Source of the DNA: Bemisia tabaci
Lineage: Eukaryota; Arthropoda; Insecta; Hemiptera; Aleyrodidae
Assembly (NCBI RefSeq): GCF_918797505.1
Contig: NC_092793.1
Coordinates: forward strand, 6,086,366 to 6,150,365
Direction of reading: 5' to 3'
DNA length: 64,000 bases
This document shows positions 21,128-30,882 of the stretch, piece after piece. Each line of letters opens with the position of its first letter. Position 1 is the stretch's first letter. Both the position numbers and the translations under genes were made by a program. The notes below the pieces were generated by a model that was not told the origin of the DNA, did not search any database, and was given only the letters and a program-made list of their open reading frames with translations.

Positions 21128-21870
21128 TATTATTTTATTCTTGCTTGTTTGAGTGCTAGTTTGGTCTCATGTACAGCCTGGCATCCTAGCTTTTGCCTAA
21201 GACAGTACTCTGCAAATATTGTCATTACGGCCTTTTTGTTTATTTTGTTACTCTAAAAACAAAGACAAGCTTCCAGAGGACTACTCACAGTGCTAGTGTT
21301 TCATTTTACTTGAAATAGGATGAAAATCTACAGCACTGTTTAGCAGACCGAAGTGTAATTCCTCCAGGGTTGCCACAGTCTGGGAACACCAGGAAACTCA
21401 AGGGAATTTATAAAAGTCAGGGAAACCCTGGGAAAGTCTAAGAAAATGACAAAAGTGTCAGGGAAAAATCTTAGGTCACCTTTAACTGCTCTCTAAAATT
21501 GGTTTGACGTTTTGAATAGCAGATTTTGCAAGAAATCTATTTCAAACCATTTGGTATTGCACCAATTGTAAGGGAATTTTACCAAAATGTGACAAGAAAA
21601 TGTCAGGGAATTTCATTTTCTAAATTCTGTGGTAACCTTGTTGTTTGAGTGCTAGCTCGGTCGTATGTACGGATTGAGATCCGCTTTTGCCGAGGGCGCT
21701 ACTCTGCAAATGCTGTTGTTAAAGTCCTTTAGTTTTCTTCGTTACTTTTAAAACAAAGACAAGCTTCCAGAGGACTTACAGCGCTACTCACAGTGTTTTT
21801 GTTTCATTTTTCATAAATCAAGATGGAAATCCACAGCACTGGTTAGCAAATCGGAATGTAATAACCTCCC
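21128..21870. repeat. Direct duplication of about 230 bp, the two copies separated by an inserted element
   Basis: 21140-21364 and 21642-21868 share TTGTTTGAGTGCTAG, ACTCTGCAAAT, AAACAAAGACAAGCTTCCAG, GTTTCATTTT and ATCCACAGCACTGGTTAGCA-like blocks in the same order, at perhaps 80% identity. Between them sits the CAGGGAA-family element (21366-21641). The first copy follows a possible splice acceptor (TTGCTCTTCAG, 21043-21053), but its frame does not continue ZRANB2. Confidence 0.75.
21366..21641. mobile_element. CAGGGAA-family MITE, uninterrupted copy
   Basis: The left end GGGTTGCCACAGTCTGGGAA and right end TTCTGTGGTAACCTT form short inverted ends. Repeated GTCAGGGAA motifs fill the element. 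Same family as 16312-17215. Confidence 0.7.
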
Positions 21871-22444
21871 TTCCACTTGAGTTGTTAATATGTTGCAGTC
21901 CTCGGTCTGACTTCCATTCATGTCTTCAAAATTTGTGAAGACAATAAAAAACGCCTGTGATGCTTTTCCTCTAAATTCAGCTTCCTTTAGTTAAGGATTA
22001 AAAACCTATTTATGAATGTAAATTTGATGTCTGGTCAGAGTTACCGATTGGTTCCACTATGTGTCCTCATAATTTGGTGACTACTTCCGTGTATAATAGG
22101 TTTAAGTTTTATCATTTTGTAGAAAATTCTCATCGTTTTTTTCTGAGCCATACAGCTTTTTGTATAAGTTTCACTTAATAATTAAAGATTAGAACTTTAC
22201 TCCGATGCTATTCACTTAAAAGTTAAAATACTTAAAAACATGATTTCTCATCACTCCTTTCTGGTTTGACTATTGGAAGGTGTTATAAATCTGTCAAGTC
22301 TTTTACATTTGTTCTTTTGTTTTTATTTTTATGAATTTTATCTATCTTAGCTATTTTTTTGATTGATGAAAACTGCTTACTATTGTGAAAAATATCTGTA
22401 AGAAATAAAACTCAAATGAAGAGTGTTCGCTTGCATAAAAATGA

Positions 22445-22700
22445 ATCGAAGGGCTTGGAGGACAAAATGCATAACCGCAGTTTCTACTATACGAGAAATA
22501 CGACTTTTAAGTTTCAAAATTACATGGAGCCTCATGGAAAAAGTAAGTTTAAACTCACATTTTAATACTTAAAAAGTCATATTTCATCAGTGAATATTTT
22601 TCAGAACATATTTCAAGACTAGTTTCAGTTGAAAATACTATAGTATATCTCAATACTTTCAGAAATTGCTCTCATGCGCATTGTCCTCCAAGCATCTCAT
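22445..22700. mobile_element. MITE, GGGCTTGGAGGACAA-end family, second copy
   Basis: GGGCTTGGAGGACAAAATGC (22451) pairs with GCATTGTCCTCCAAGCATC (22679), with similar spacing to 20681-20922. Ends are partly eroded. Confidence 0.78.
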
Positions 22701-23620
22701 TAAAAAATCAATCACTGTCTTAGACTGGTCATTGCAGTGCAGATATGCACATCAAATCGTAACTTTTAGAACCATATTCCGTTGACTTTATAAGAGTTTG
22801 GTTATTTTTCTAATGTGTTTATTCAGTATTCTCATGTTGCCCTCATACTCATGATCTATTGACCATGTCAAAAATGAAAGATTCTCAATTTAAAACCTTG
22901 CGTTAGTATTAGATTGTAATTTGCCTGAATGATGCTATCTTGAATTAGAATTTTAGTTCACAGTGCTTTGTTTAGAGGTATGATACTCCAAGGTCATCAG
23001 CATCACTTTCGGTCCGACCAATGTTGCATATGGAAGTGGAAGTTTCTAGTTATTTTCGTATCGCTGATTAAGTCCTCAGAGTTAGAACTAATTCAATAAT
23101 TGCACATAAATTTGTTCGTTTGTTACCCGTTTAATTTAAGCTCCTGTCAGAATTAAGAAAAAACATTATTTGGAACTGAAGTGCATCACTCTAAAAAGAC
23201 ATAAAATGCCAGCAGTCTCCTCATTCATCATGAATAGAATGATCTGCGGCCTCATTCTCACAATCACTAGTATTTCCTAATGTTTTCTCAAAAGTGCTGT
23301 ATTCATGAAAATATATAATTCATTTTTTTTTTTTTGTGAATCAAGGAATTTTAATTTCATTTGCCCCTATCTTCTCTCTCCCAGTTTTTTCATTGGAGGT
23401 AGGAATATCACATTTTTTAATCGCAGCAGCCCCTGATAAAGTGATTCAACATGATGTAAAAATGGGTATTGGCTGTTGATATCAGTAAGATATCTTGCTG
23501 ACATCATATTGATGTTCCCTGTCAGTAAGTCACCATACTGATATGATGGGCCAACTTTGCCAGGGAATGCAAGTATGCGTTCAGGTGAATTCAAGCTGAG
23601 AGGACATAGCCAATTTGTTA
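22701..23620. other. Intergenic stretch, no gene seen
   Basis: AT-rich DNA. GATATCAGTAAGATATC at 23478-23494 forms a small hairpin. Nothing coding recognised. Confidence 0.5.
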
Positions 23621-23790
23621 CAGTGGCGAGGCGTGAATGATCGATTATCAATACCTATTTTTCCATTTGAAGCTTTGGTAAAAGATCAATTTTTGAAGCG
23701 TTCGTTGAAAAACACCCTGTTTATCGATCCTTTTCCATAGGTTTAAATTGGCAGATCAATCTGTATGTCGCATAGCATGCCACACCATTG
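23621..23790. mobile_element. MITE, CAGTGGCGTGGCGTG-end family (diverged)
   Basis: CAGTGGCGAGGCGTGAATGA at 23621 and CATGCCACACCATTG ending 23790, 170 bp. The interior pairs partly (TATCGATCCTTTTCC and related). Copies also at 41896-42050 and 46797-46962. Confidence 0.8.
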
Positions 23791-23860
23791 GTTTGATGCA
23801 TTTTTAAACATTTCAGTTTTTGTTCTTATTGTTTCTACTTCTTCATGAAAGGGTCCTATT

Positions 23861-24865
23861 TATACAGGGTGATCCAAAAGTCCCTTCCACCCCCTCTAAC
23901 TTTTTACCTAATTGAGGTAAAGATTTGAAACTTGGGAGATATTCCTAGGTCAAAGGGAGCTACTTTTTGGCCCCCTAAAATTTTCAGGGGGGCCCCCCTT
24001 GGGGGGGGCAACGGCCCCCAACTTTTAATTTTCAAATGGGAAGACCCCCTTTGTGATAGCTCGTTCGAAAGAGCATAAAAAAAGAAAACTTTTCGCGCAA
24101 ACCCGAAGTCAATATCTCAAACCGTTTCAAAATGGCGGCCGGTTAAAGTTCAAAATGGCCGAAAATTCACACCGGTTATTTGTCGATGGATTTGCGCGAA
24201 AATCGGTATGTAGGGGTATTTTGACACGAGAAAAACGAATTTGACGTTAGATTTTCAAAAAACCAAAATTTCCAAAATGGCCACCGGTTAAAGTTTAAAA
24301 TGGCCGAAAATTGTCACCTCGGTTTTTTGCTGATGGATTTGCCTAAAACTTGGAATTTGAGAGTATTTTGGCATAAGATAAACAAATTTGAACTTACATT
24401 TCTAAAAAAATCAATTTTTTGTCATTTTGAACTTTAACCGGCGGCCATTTTGGAAATTTCGGTTTTTTTGAAAATCTAACGTCAAATTCGTTTTTCTCGT
24501 GTCAAAATACCCCTCCATACCGATTTTCGCGCAAATCCATCGACAAATAACCGGTGCGAATTTTCGGCCATTTTGAACTTTAACCAGCCGCCATTTTGAA
24601 ACGGTTTGAGATATTGACTTCGGGTTTGCGCGAAAAGTTTTCTTTTTTTATGCTCTTTCGAACGAGCTATCACAAAGGGGGTCTTCCCATTTGAAAATTT
24701 AAAGTTGGGGGCCGTTGCCCCCCCAAGGGGGGCCCCCCTGAAAATTTTAGGGGGGCCAAAAAGTAGCTCACTTTGACCTAGGAATATCCCCCAAGTTTCA
24801 AATCTTTACCTCAATTAGGTAAAAAGTTAGAGGGGGTGGAAGGGACTTTTGGATCACCCTGTATA
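23861..24865. mobile_element. 1-kb foldback element with CAGGGTGATCC ends in TATA
   Basis: TATACAGGGTGATCCAAAAG (23861) is the exact inverse of CTTTTGGATCACCCTGTATA (ending 24865). Arms of over 400 bp pair almost base for base, including a G/C block with long G and C runs and the AAAATGGCGGCCGGTTAAAG region. The TA at each outer edge fits a TA target duplication, as for mariner/Tc1-type nonautonomous elements. No transposase. Confidence 0.92.
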
Positions 24866-25055
24866 GAGAGAGATAAGTTGCAAAGCACGAATTTAGATGT
24901 TTAAAAAAATGCAGAATTCACATTGAAGTCACTTGAAGTTAGCTTTCTTCTCAGATATGCTTATAAGGTTCCCCAAATAAAGGAGGGAAAACTTAACAAA
25001 CAAAAAATATAACTAAACTTTCTGAAGTCAATATGCATCCTCTCGCACGAGGGAT

Positions 25056-25195
25056 ACAGGGTGACCCAGACCTACTGTAGGTACCAGGTTTTTTTCTCGG
25101 TTATATCCAGTGGGACGAATAGGAAATCGATTCTAAGGAGTCCGAATTTCATAGTTCAGGAGTTCCCCCGGTCTCCCTTGGAATTAAAACGAAGG
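25056..25195. mobile_element. Left part of another CAGGGTGACCC-end element
   Basis: TACAGGGTGACCCAGACCTA begins like the ends of many TA-inserting elements. It is cut at 25195 by the CCCAAGTAGCA element and probably continues at 26285-26345, but no right terminus was recognised. Confidence 0.45.
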
Positions 25196-25429
25196 CCCAA
25201 GTAGCATTTTTCAACGGAAAAATCGCGATTTTATCGCCAATAAAGTCGCGATTATCCTCGATTTTATCGGCGATAAAATCGCTAGGATCATCAACATTTG
25301 AGCGATTATCCTCGATCTTTTTGCGATTTTATGCGATTTATCGGCCCGAAAAAATTGCGATTTTATCGCGATAAGATCGAAGATGATCGCTCAGATGTTG
25401 ATGATCCTAGCGATTGATAAAATCGCCAA

Positions 25430-25585
25430 AAAAAAGGGGTTAAAGTTGTCAGCCGATTGCCGTTAGGTTCAGCCGTCAGGTCCTTTGACGAAGACGAGCG
25501 TAAAATCCCCGGAGCCTCCGCGGGGATTCGAACCCCAACCGCTACGGTGGAAGGCCAGCACATTGTCACTATGCTATGACCGATA
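25430..25585 (-). mobile_element. tRNA-derived SINE
   Basis: On the minus strand, GGTCATAGCATAGTGAC (A-box-like) is followed at tRNA-like spacing by GGTTCGAATCC, an exact B-box, within GGGGTTCGAATCCCCGCG that forms a T-arm stem. A non-tRNA tail of about 85 bp then ends in a T-run (about 25429-25437 on the + strand as A). The anticodon stem does not pair well and there is no 3' acceptor stem partner, so it is a SINE head and not a tRNA gene. Confidence 0.72.
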
Positions 25586-25744
25586 TATGACTTGCGTGTG
25601 CGAATTGAAGCCTCTTATACATGGATCGGCGCTTCGCAACCTCACAACTTATGTCTTTGCGTTGACTGACACCGATTTTTCATTGGATTTTTTTTTTTTT
25701 AATTTTCCCTCCTCTGTATTTTATTTCATACCTTGAAATACGGT

Positions 25745-26060
25745 TGGTAAAATAAGGTTCTATTGGTAATCTCATCATTCTGTCTCTGTAAAATTACCAA
25801 TAATAGTGAGATGGCAAAGTTACCGATGGACCTTGGGAAAAACGCCAATAGTTTTTATCGACTGTGGTAGAATTACCGAGATAAAATGGTAAAGTTACCG
25901 GGGATTGATTACCAATAAAAGTGGTATTCTTACCTGAAAAAATCAGTAAAAATACCGGTTTTCAGGTAAGCTTACCAGTCTGTCTTTGTAACATTATACT
26001 AATAATTGATAAAAAAAAATGAGATGGTTAAGTTACCAACGGATCTCGGTAAAAACGGCG
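25745..26060. mobile_element. GGTAAAATTACC-rich MITE, partial copy
   Basis: Shares TTTTTATCGACTGTGGTAG, TTACCGGGGATTGATTACCAA and GGTAAGCTTACCAGTCTGTC-like words in the same order with 42240-42490. Its terminal CACTGAAAAAAAAA is not present here, so it is an internal piece embedded in 25196-26284. Confidence 0.7.
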
Positions 26061-26345
26061 GCGGCGGAATAGAAACATCTTTCATATGCGTCATTCATGC
26101 GTTAATGAAAAATTGCAATTTATTGCAATTTTATCTCTATAAAATCGCGTTCGATAATATCGCGATTTTGTTGCAATTTATCGCGATTTTTCTCCCGATA
26201 ATATTGCAATAAATCGCGACGTCGATAAAATCGCGATACATTCTCCAATTAAATCGCAATTTATCGCGATCACTGCTACTTGGGGGTCCCATTTCTCCAT
26301 TCAGAGTTTATGTCAAAATTTTGAAATTATATATCATTGGGATTA

Positions 26346-26589
26346 GAGAGCACGGGTACTTACTTACTACTGGCGCTACAGCCCGGGGTGGGCTTTGGCC
26401 TCCAAGACAACGCGCCTCCATCCTGTTCTGTCCATGGTCTTTTCCTTCCATCCTGATACGTTCATTACTCTAAGATCTTTCTCTACTTCATCTTGCCATC
26501 TCAGCCCTGGCCTTCCTCTCATTCTTGATCTCTTAGACGGCTATGGCGTCAATGGCATATTTCTGCAGTTCTTTGGGAGAGCACGGGTA
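26346..26589 (-). mobile_element. 5'-truncated LINE 3' end with perfect 13-bp target duplication
   Basis: GAGAGCACGGGTA occurs at 26346-26358 and 26577-26589. The 218 bp between read on the minus strand as [20 protein letters not shown], then [20 protein letters not shown] and AHPGL-stop, the C terminus of an insect LINE ORF2. A short 3' region then ends in the tail GTAGTAAGTAAG. Size, truncation, tail and duplication fit target-primed reverse transcription. It is a different LINE from 12422-12752. Confidence 0.9.
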
Positions 26590-26786
26590 GTTTTAACCTA
26601 AATCGACATCAAGAAATCCAAAATTGGCCCATCCGTGTCCGAAATAATGACTCCTAAAGGTAGGGAAAAGAGCCAGCCCCCCCAATCAAAAATTTCCATT
26701 TGGCTAAATTCACAGACACCCAAATAGTACTTTTCAACGGAAAAATCGCGACATCTTGAGTGTAAGTTGGCGACTGAGAGTACGTC

Positions 26787-27092
26787 GTAATGTAAGTGGG
26801 AGAGCTGGCGCCACTTTTAGACATTATCCATTTCCCGAATTCCGAACTCCTGTGTGACGCCGCGTCACTTTTTCGATACATAATCGATTGTTTGCGATAC
26901 AAGGGTACCCGGCCATCCGATGACAACAACAACAACAGATGAGATAGGAACTACCGCGTATTCCACCGCTGTATTCCACACCGCCATTTTGGATCGAAAA
27001 TGTATCGAAAAAGCGACATGAACGCGACGCACACCGGACTCGGAATTCATCGAGCACATCATGGCGCCAGCTCTCCCATTTACATTAAAACG
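26787..27092. mobile_element. Foldback MITE, left flank of the satellite
   Basis: GTCGTAATGTAAGTGGGAGA (26787) pairs with TCTCCCATTTACATTA near 27089. The arms also pair through GGCGCCA / TGGCGCC and GTCACTTTTTCGATACAT / ATGTATCGAAAAAGCGAC. It contains a short (CAA)n run. Its twin in the same orientation is at 29050-29349. Confidence 0.85.
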
Positions 27093-27096
27093 CTTT

Positions 27097-29028
27097 TCCG
27101 AGCGTGAGCGTAGGAAAGAACGGCCGTAAATGGGGAGCAGGGCTCATCTTGGATTGGTCGATACGCTGTTTTGTCGTCTCTCTCTCTCGCACTCATTGGG
27201 CAGATGCGGCACGTCAAAGGAGACCACTCGGCTTTGCCAAGCCGCCCTTGTATCGTCCATCTCTCTCGCACTCATTGATCAGATGCAACATTCCGCGGCT
27301 CGTCAAAGGGACACCTGGCGCACACACACACTCGCAAAAATACAGGCTGGGCCTCGTAATTTGGTCCGCGGTGGTAGTGCGCGGGGGAATTCCGTTGCCG
27401 CCAAAAGCACCCAAGTGCTTTCCGAGCGTGAGCCCAGGAAAGAACGGCCGTAAACGGGGAGCACGGATCATCTTGGATTGGTCGATACGCTGTTTTGTAC
27501 TCTCTCTCGCACTCATTGGGCAGATGCGGCACGTCATAGGAGACCACTCGGCTTTGCCAAGCCGCCCTTGTATCGTCCATCTCTCTCGCACTCATTGATC
27601 AGATGCAACACTCCGCGGCTCGTCAAAGGGACACCTGACGCACACACACACTCGCAAAAATACAGGCTGGGCCTCGTAATTTCGTCCGCGGTGGTAGTGC
27701 GCGGGGGAATTCCGTTGCCAGCAAAAGCACCCAAGTGCTTTCCGAGCGTGAGACCGGGAAAGAACGGCCGTAAACGGGGAGCAGGGATCATCTTGGATTG
27801 GTCGATACGCTGTTTTGTACTCTCTCTCGCACTCATTGGGCAGATGCGGCACGTCATAGGAGACCACTCGGCTTTGCCAAGCCGCCCTTGTATCGTCCAT
27901 CTCTCTCGCGCTCATTGATCAGATGCAACATTCCGCGGCTCGTCAAAGGGACACCTGGCGCACACACACACTCGCAAAAATACAGGCTGGGCCTCGTAAT
28001 TTGGTCCGCGGTGGTAGTGCGCGGGGGAATTCCGTTGCCGGCAAAAGCACCCAAGTGCTTTCCGAGCGTGAGACCGGGAAAGAACGGCCGTAAACGGGGA
28101 GCAGGGATCATCTTGGATTGGTCGATACGCTGTTTTGTACTCTCTCTCGCACTCATTGGGCAGATGCGGCACGTCATAGGAGACCACTCGGCTTTGCCAA
28201 GCCGCCCTTGTATCGTCCATCTCTCTCGCGCTCATTGATCAGATGCAACATTCCGCGGCTCGTCAAAGGGACACCTGGCGCACACACACACTCGCAAAAA
28301 TACAGGCTGGGCCTCGTAATTTGGTCCGCGGTGGTAGTGCGCGGGGGAATTCCGTTGCCGGCAAAAGCACCCAAGTGCTTTCCGAGCGTGAGCCCGGGAA
28401 TGAACGGCCGTAAGCGGGGAGCAGGGCTCATCTTGGATTAGTCGATACGCTGTTTTGTCGTCTCTCTCTCTCGCACTCATTGGGCAGATGCGGCTCGTCA
28501 AAGGAGACCACTCGGCTTTGCCAAGCCGCCCTTGTATCGTCCATCTCTCTCGCACTCATTGATCAGATGCAACATTCCGCGGCTCGTCAAAGGGACACCT
28601 GGCGCACACACACACTCGCAAAAATACAGGCTGGGCCTCGTAATTCGGTCCGCGGTGGTAGTGCGCGGGGGAATTCCGTTGCCGGCAAAAGCACCCAAGT
28701 GCTTTCCGAGCGTGAGCCCGGGAAAGAACGGCCGTAAACGGGGAGCAGGGCTCATCTTGTTGTGGTCTTTACGCAGTTTTTTCGTCTCTCTCTCTCGCAC
28801 TCATTGGGCAGATGCGGCACGTCAAAGGAGACCACTCGGCTTTGCCAAGCCGCCCTTGTATCGTCCCTCTCTCTCGCACTCATTGATCAGATGCAACATT
28901 CCGCGGCTCGTCAAAGGGACACCTGGCGCACACACACACTCGCAAAAATACAGGCTGGGCCTCGTAATTTCGTCCGCGGTGGTAGTGCGCTGGGGCATTC
29001 CGTTGCCGGCAAAAGCACCCAAGTGCTT
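27097..29028. repeat. Satellite array, six units of 320/324 bp
   Basis: TCCGAGCGTGAG recurs at 27097, 27421, 27741, 28061, 28381 and 28705, and a last truncated start lies at 29029. Units 1, 5 and 6 are 324 bp; units 2-4 are 320 bp, the difference being a longer CT run. Units 3 and 4 look identical and units 2-4 share derived bases (CACGTCATAGG, GAGC-AGGGATC). Each unit holds two diverged copies of TCTCTCGCACTCATTG...CAGATGC, about 105 bp apart, and a (CA)n run. It is GC-rich compared with its surroundings. Frames do not carry through 320-bp units, so it is not coding. Confidence 0.96.
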
Positions 29029-29049
29029 TCCGAGCATAGAGTACATAGA

Positions 29050-29349
29050 GTCGTAATGTATGTGGGAGACCTGGCGCCCCTTTTAAGCATTTTCCCTGTC
29101 CTCAATTCCGAGACTCCTGTGTGACGCCGCGTCACTTTTTCGATACATAATCGATTGTTTGCGATACACGGGTACCCGGCCATCCGATAACAACAACAAC
29201 AACAGAGGAGATAGGAATTACCACGTATTCCACACCGACATTTTGGATTGAAAATGTATTGAAAAAGCGACCCGAACTCGGCGCACACCGGGCTCGGAAT
29301 TCGTCGAGCAGAACATGGCGCCAACTCTCTCATTTACATTACGACTCTA
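29050..29349. mobile_element. Foldback MITE, right flank of the satellite
   Basis: GTCGTAATGTATGTGGGAGA (29050) pairs with TCTCTCATTTACATTACGAC ending about 29346. It is a direct-orientation twin of 26787-27092 (shared CTCCTGTGTGACGCCGCGTC, GATACATAATCGATTGTTTG, GGTACCCGGCCATCCGAT). Confidence 0.87.
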
Positions 29350-29460
29350 TGCACTCCATGGTTGGCGAAAAAATCGCTGGGATCATCAACATCTGAGCAA
29401 TTATCCTCGAGCTTTTCGCAATTTTATCTCTGTAAAATCGCGATGGTCTTCCACCAAAAA

Positions 29461-29892
29461 ACCGAATATACTTCTCAGAAGAAACCCTCGAGAATATTTT
29501 CCTGTCAAAACCGCATTATTTCATTTGACAGGAACCTCACGCAATAGGCTTTTATACGGTATAATTTCCTATGGGGCATTATAGTTGTTCGATCGCAATC
29601 TCGTTTTTCGTCGCGACTGATGTCTAAAAGAGAGTCGTGAGTAGGTACAGTTAATGAATTTTCAAAGTACTAGTCACCATTCAACCGGTGCTCCTTCAAA
29701 AAAGTCAAGTTTTAAGAAGTCCGTCAACTTTGGGCACTCAAATATATCTCAAATTTTAAGCTAGAACTGCCTGAAATTCGATCGGGGAGGGGTTCGATGT
29801 AAAACATTTCTCGGGGAGGCCCTTCGAACTCTCCTAAGCTCTGAGTAGAGGGTAGGTCCCTCTAGACCCCCCTTTTGGCCCTTGGGCTATCT
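29461..29892. other. Intergenic stretch, no gene seen
   Basis: Unassigned DNA between two repeats. It is followed by TGGATCCGCCACTG, a common transposon-end word, at about 29895. Confidence 0.4.
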
Positions 29893-30135
29893 CTGGATCC
29901 GCCACTGAGGGGCCTTTGAGCTGTAACTTTGCCCAACCAGTGATTTTGTAGCCCTTGGTGGAGGCTACTTAGGTAAGTTTAACTCTTCCGTCGCATTGGT
30001 AAGGCGCAACGCTACAACTATTCGTACTCACCGGAATGCGTGAGGTATCACGCCGCATTTGAAGGCGTTTTCCCAACTGCCAAGTTTTGATATCGGAATT
30101 GTCGTTTCGAAAGAGGTTCGGAGTGAAGGGCCGTC
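29893..30135. repeat. Interspersed repeat, copy 1 (GGATCCGCCACTG family)
   Basis: Shares GGATCCGCCACTG, TTGTAGCCnTTGGTGGAGGC, GCGCAACGCTACAACT and GGTATCACGCCGCATTTGAA in order with 34098-34290. Direct orientation, about 85% similar by eye. Noncoding. Confidence 0.78.
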
Positions 30136-30361
30136 CAAGTATTTTTTGCATCGTTTTTTTGTCTTGGATAGTCCAAGAAATTTTTCTGTAATTATTGGTA
30201 AAATTGTAAAATACTAGAGGCCTGTGGCCGCTACGCCGCCGCCAACCACTGAGAAAAGCTACACATTAAACATAGTAGAACAACCACGTTCAAGTTATTT
30301 GAGAGATGAATGGATTCAAAAGCTGCGACGGGTGCATGCGAAAGAAAGCATATTCGTCACT

Positions 30362-30745
30362 GATTGCAACGTTGTGTACCTACCAATTTTCATGTTTTAT
30401 TTTTGTATGTACACCGTTTTTTAAAAAACTACACACAGATTTTACTCGAATTTTCAGAAATGATATCACATGTAAGTATCGAAAATTTCGACGCGATATT
30501 TTCGTTCATTCTATTTTCTTTTTATGTGACAAAACAAAAAAATTCAATATCCTCAGATTTTCTGAATCGTTACGACGAGGATTGCAACGTTTTGTACCAA
30601 TTTTCATGTTTCGTTTTTGTATGTACACCGTTTTTTAAAAAAACTACACACAGTTTTTACACGAATTTTCAGAAATGATATCACATGTAAGTATCGAAAA
30701 TTTCGATGCGATATTTTCGTTCATTTTACTCTCTTTCTATGTAAA
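30362..30745. repeat. 218-bp tandem duplication
   Basis: GATTGCAACGTT...TGTATGTACACCGTTTTTTA...GAAATGATATCACATGTAAG occurs at 30362 and again at 30580. The second copy is partial (to about 30745). A more diverged third copy starts at about 31800 (AATTGCAACGTTGCAAAT, TTTTGACGCGATATTTCCG). Confidence 0.8.
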
Positions 30746-30882
30746 AGAGAGAAAACCACGCCTTTATTACGTTAAATTTCTTTGTTAAAATTGGTAAGTG
30801 ACTGCTTTAGTCTCCTGACAACAGAATTGCGATCTCAAAATTGGAGAAATATGACGAGCAGCTGAAATAATGTAACCAATTG

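Larger units (their letters stand above)
25196..26284. mobile_element. CCCAAGTAGCA-end element (1.09 kb) carrying a SINE and a TACCG repeat
   Basis: CCCAAGTAGCA at 25196 pairs with TGCTACTTGGG ending 26284. GG lies on both sides, a possible 2-bp target duplication. The interior is built of AAATCGCGATTTTATCG-type palindromic words, interrupted by a tRNA-derived SINE (25430-25585) and a block related to the 42096-42510 element (25745-26060). Noncoding. Confidence 0.82.
26719..29460. mobile_element. CCCAAGTAGCA-family element split by a 2.6-kb insertion
   Basis: CCCAAATAGTACTTTTCAACGG with AAAAATCGCGA (26719-26751) matches the start of 25196-26284. The matching continuation (AAAATCGCTGGGATCATCAA, ATCTGAGCAATTATCCTCGA) resumes at about 29367. 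The DNA in between is the satellite and its two flanking foldbacks. No clear right terminus of this copy was found. Confidence 0.75.

Noticed and set aside
21043..21256. ZRANB2 terminal exon at 21054 (MYSNRPIYIKSPFPKHRSK)
   Set aside because: The basic peptide after a good acceptor was tempting, but its frame does not match the phase left by exon 6; the phase-compatible frame reads an unrelated, hydrophobic sequence.
25490..25585. A functional tRNA gene
   Set aside because: A- and B-box sequences and a T-arm are present, but the anticodon and acceptor stems do not pair. Called a SINE head instead.
27097..29028. CRISPR array
   Set aside because: Units of 320 bp with no direct-repeat/spacer alternation, in animal DNA.
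27104..29333. Long overlapping open frames on both strands (107-174 codons) across the satellite
   Set aside because: They repeat with the DNA unit, occur on both strands, and 320-bp units shift the frame at each step. They are by-products of GC-rich repeats with few stops, not genes.
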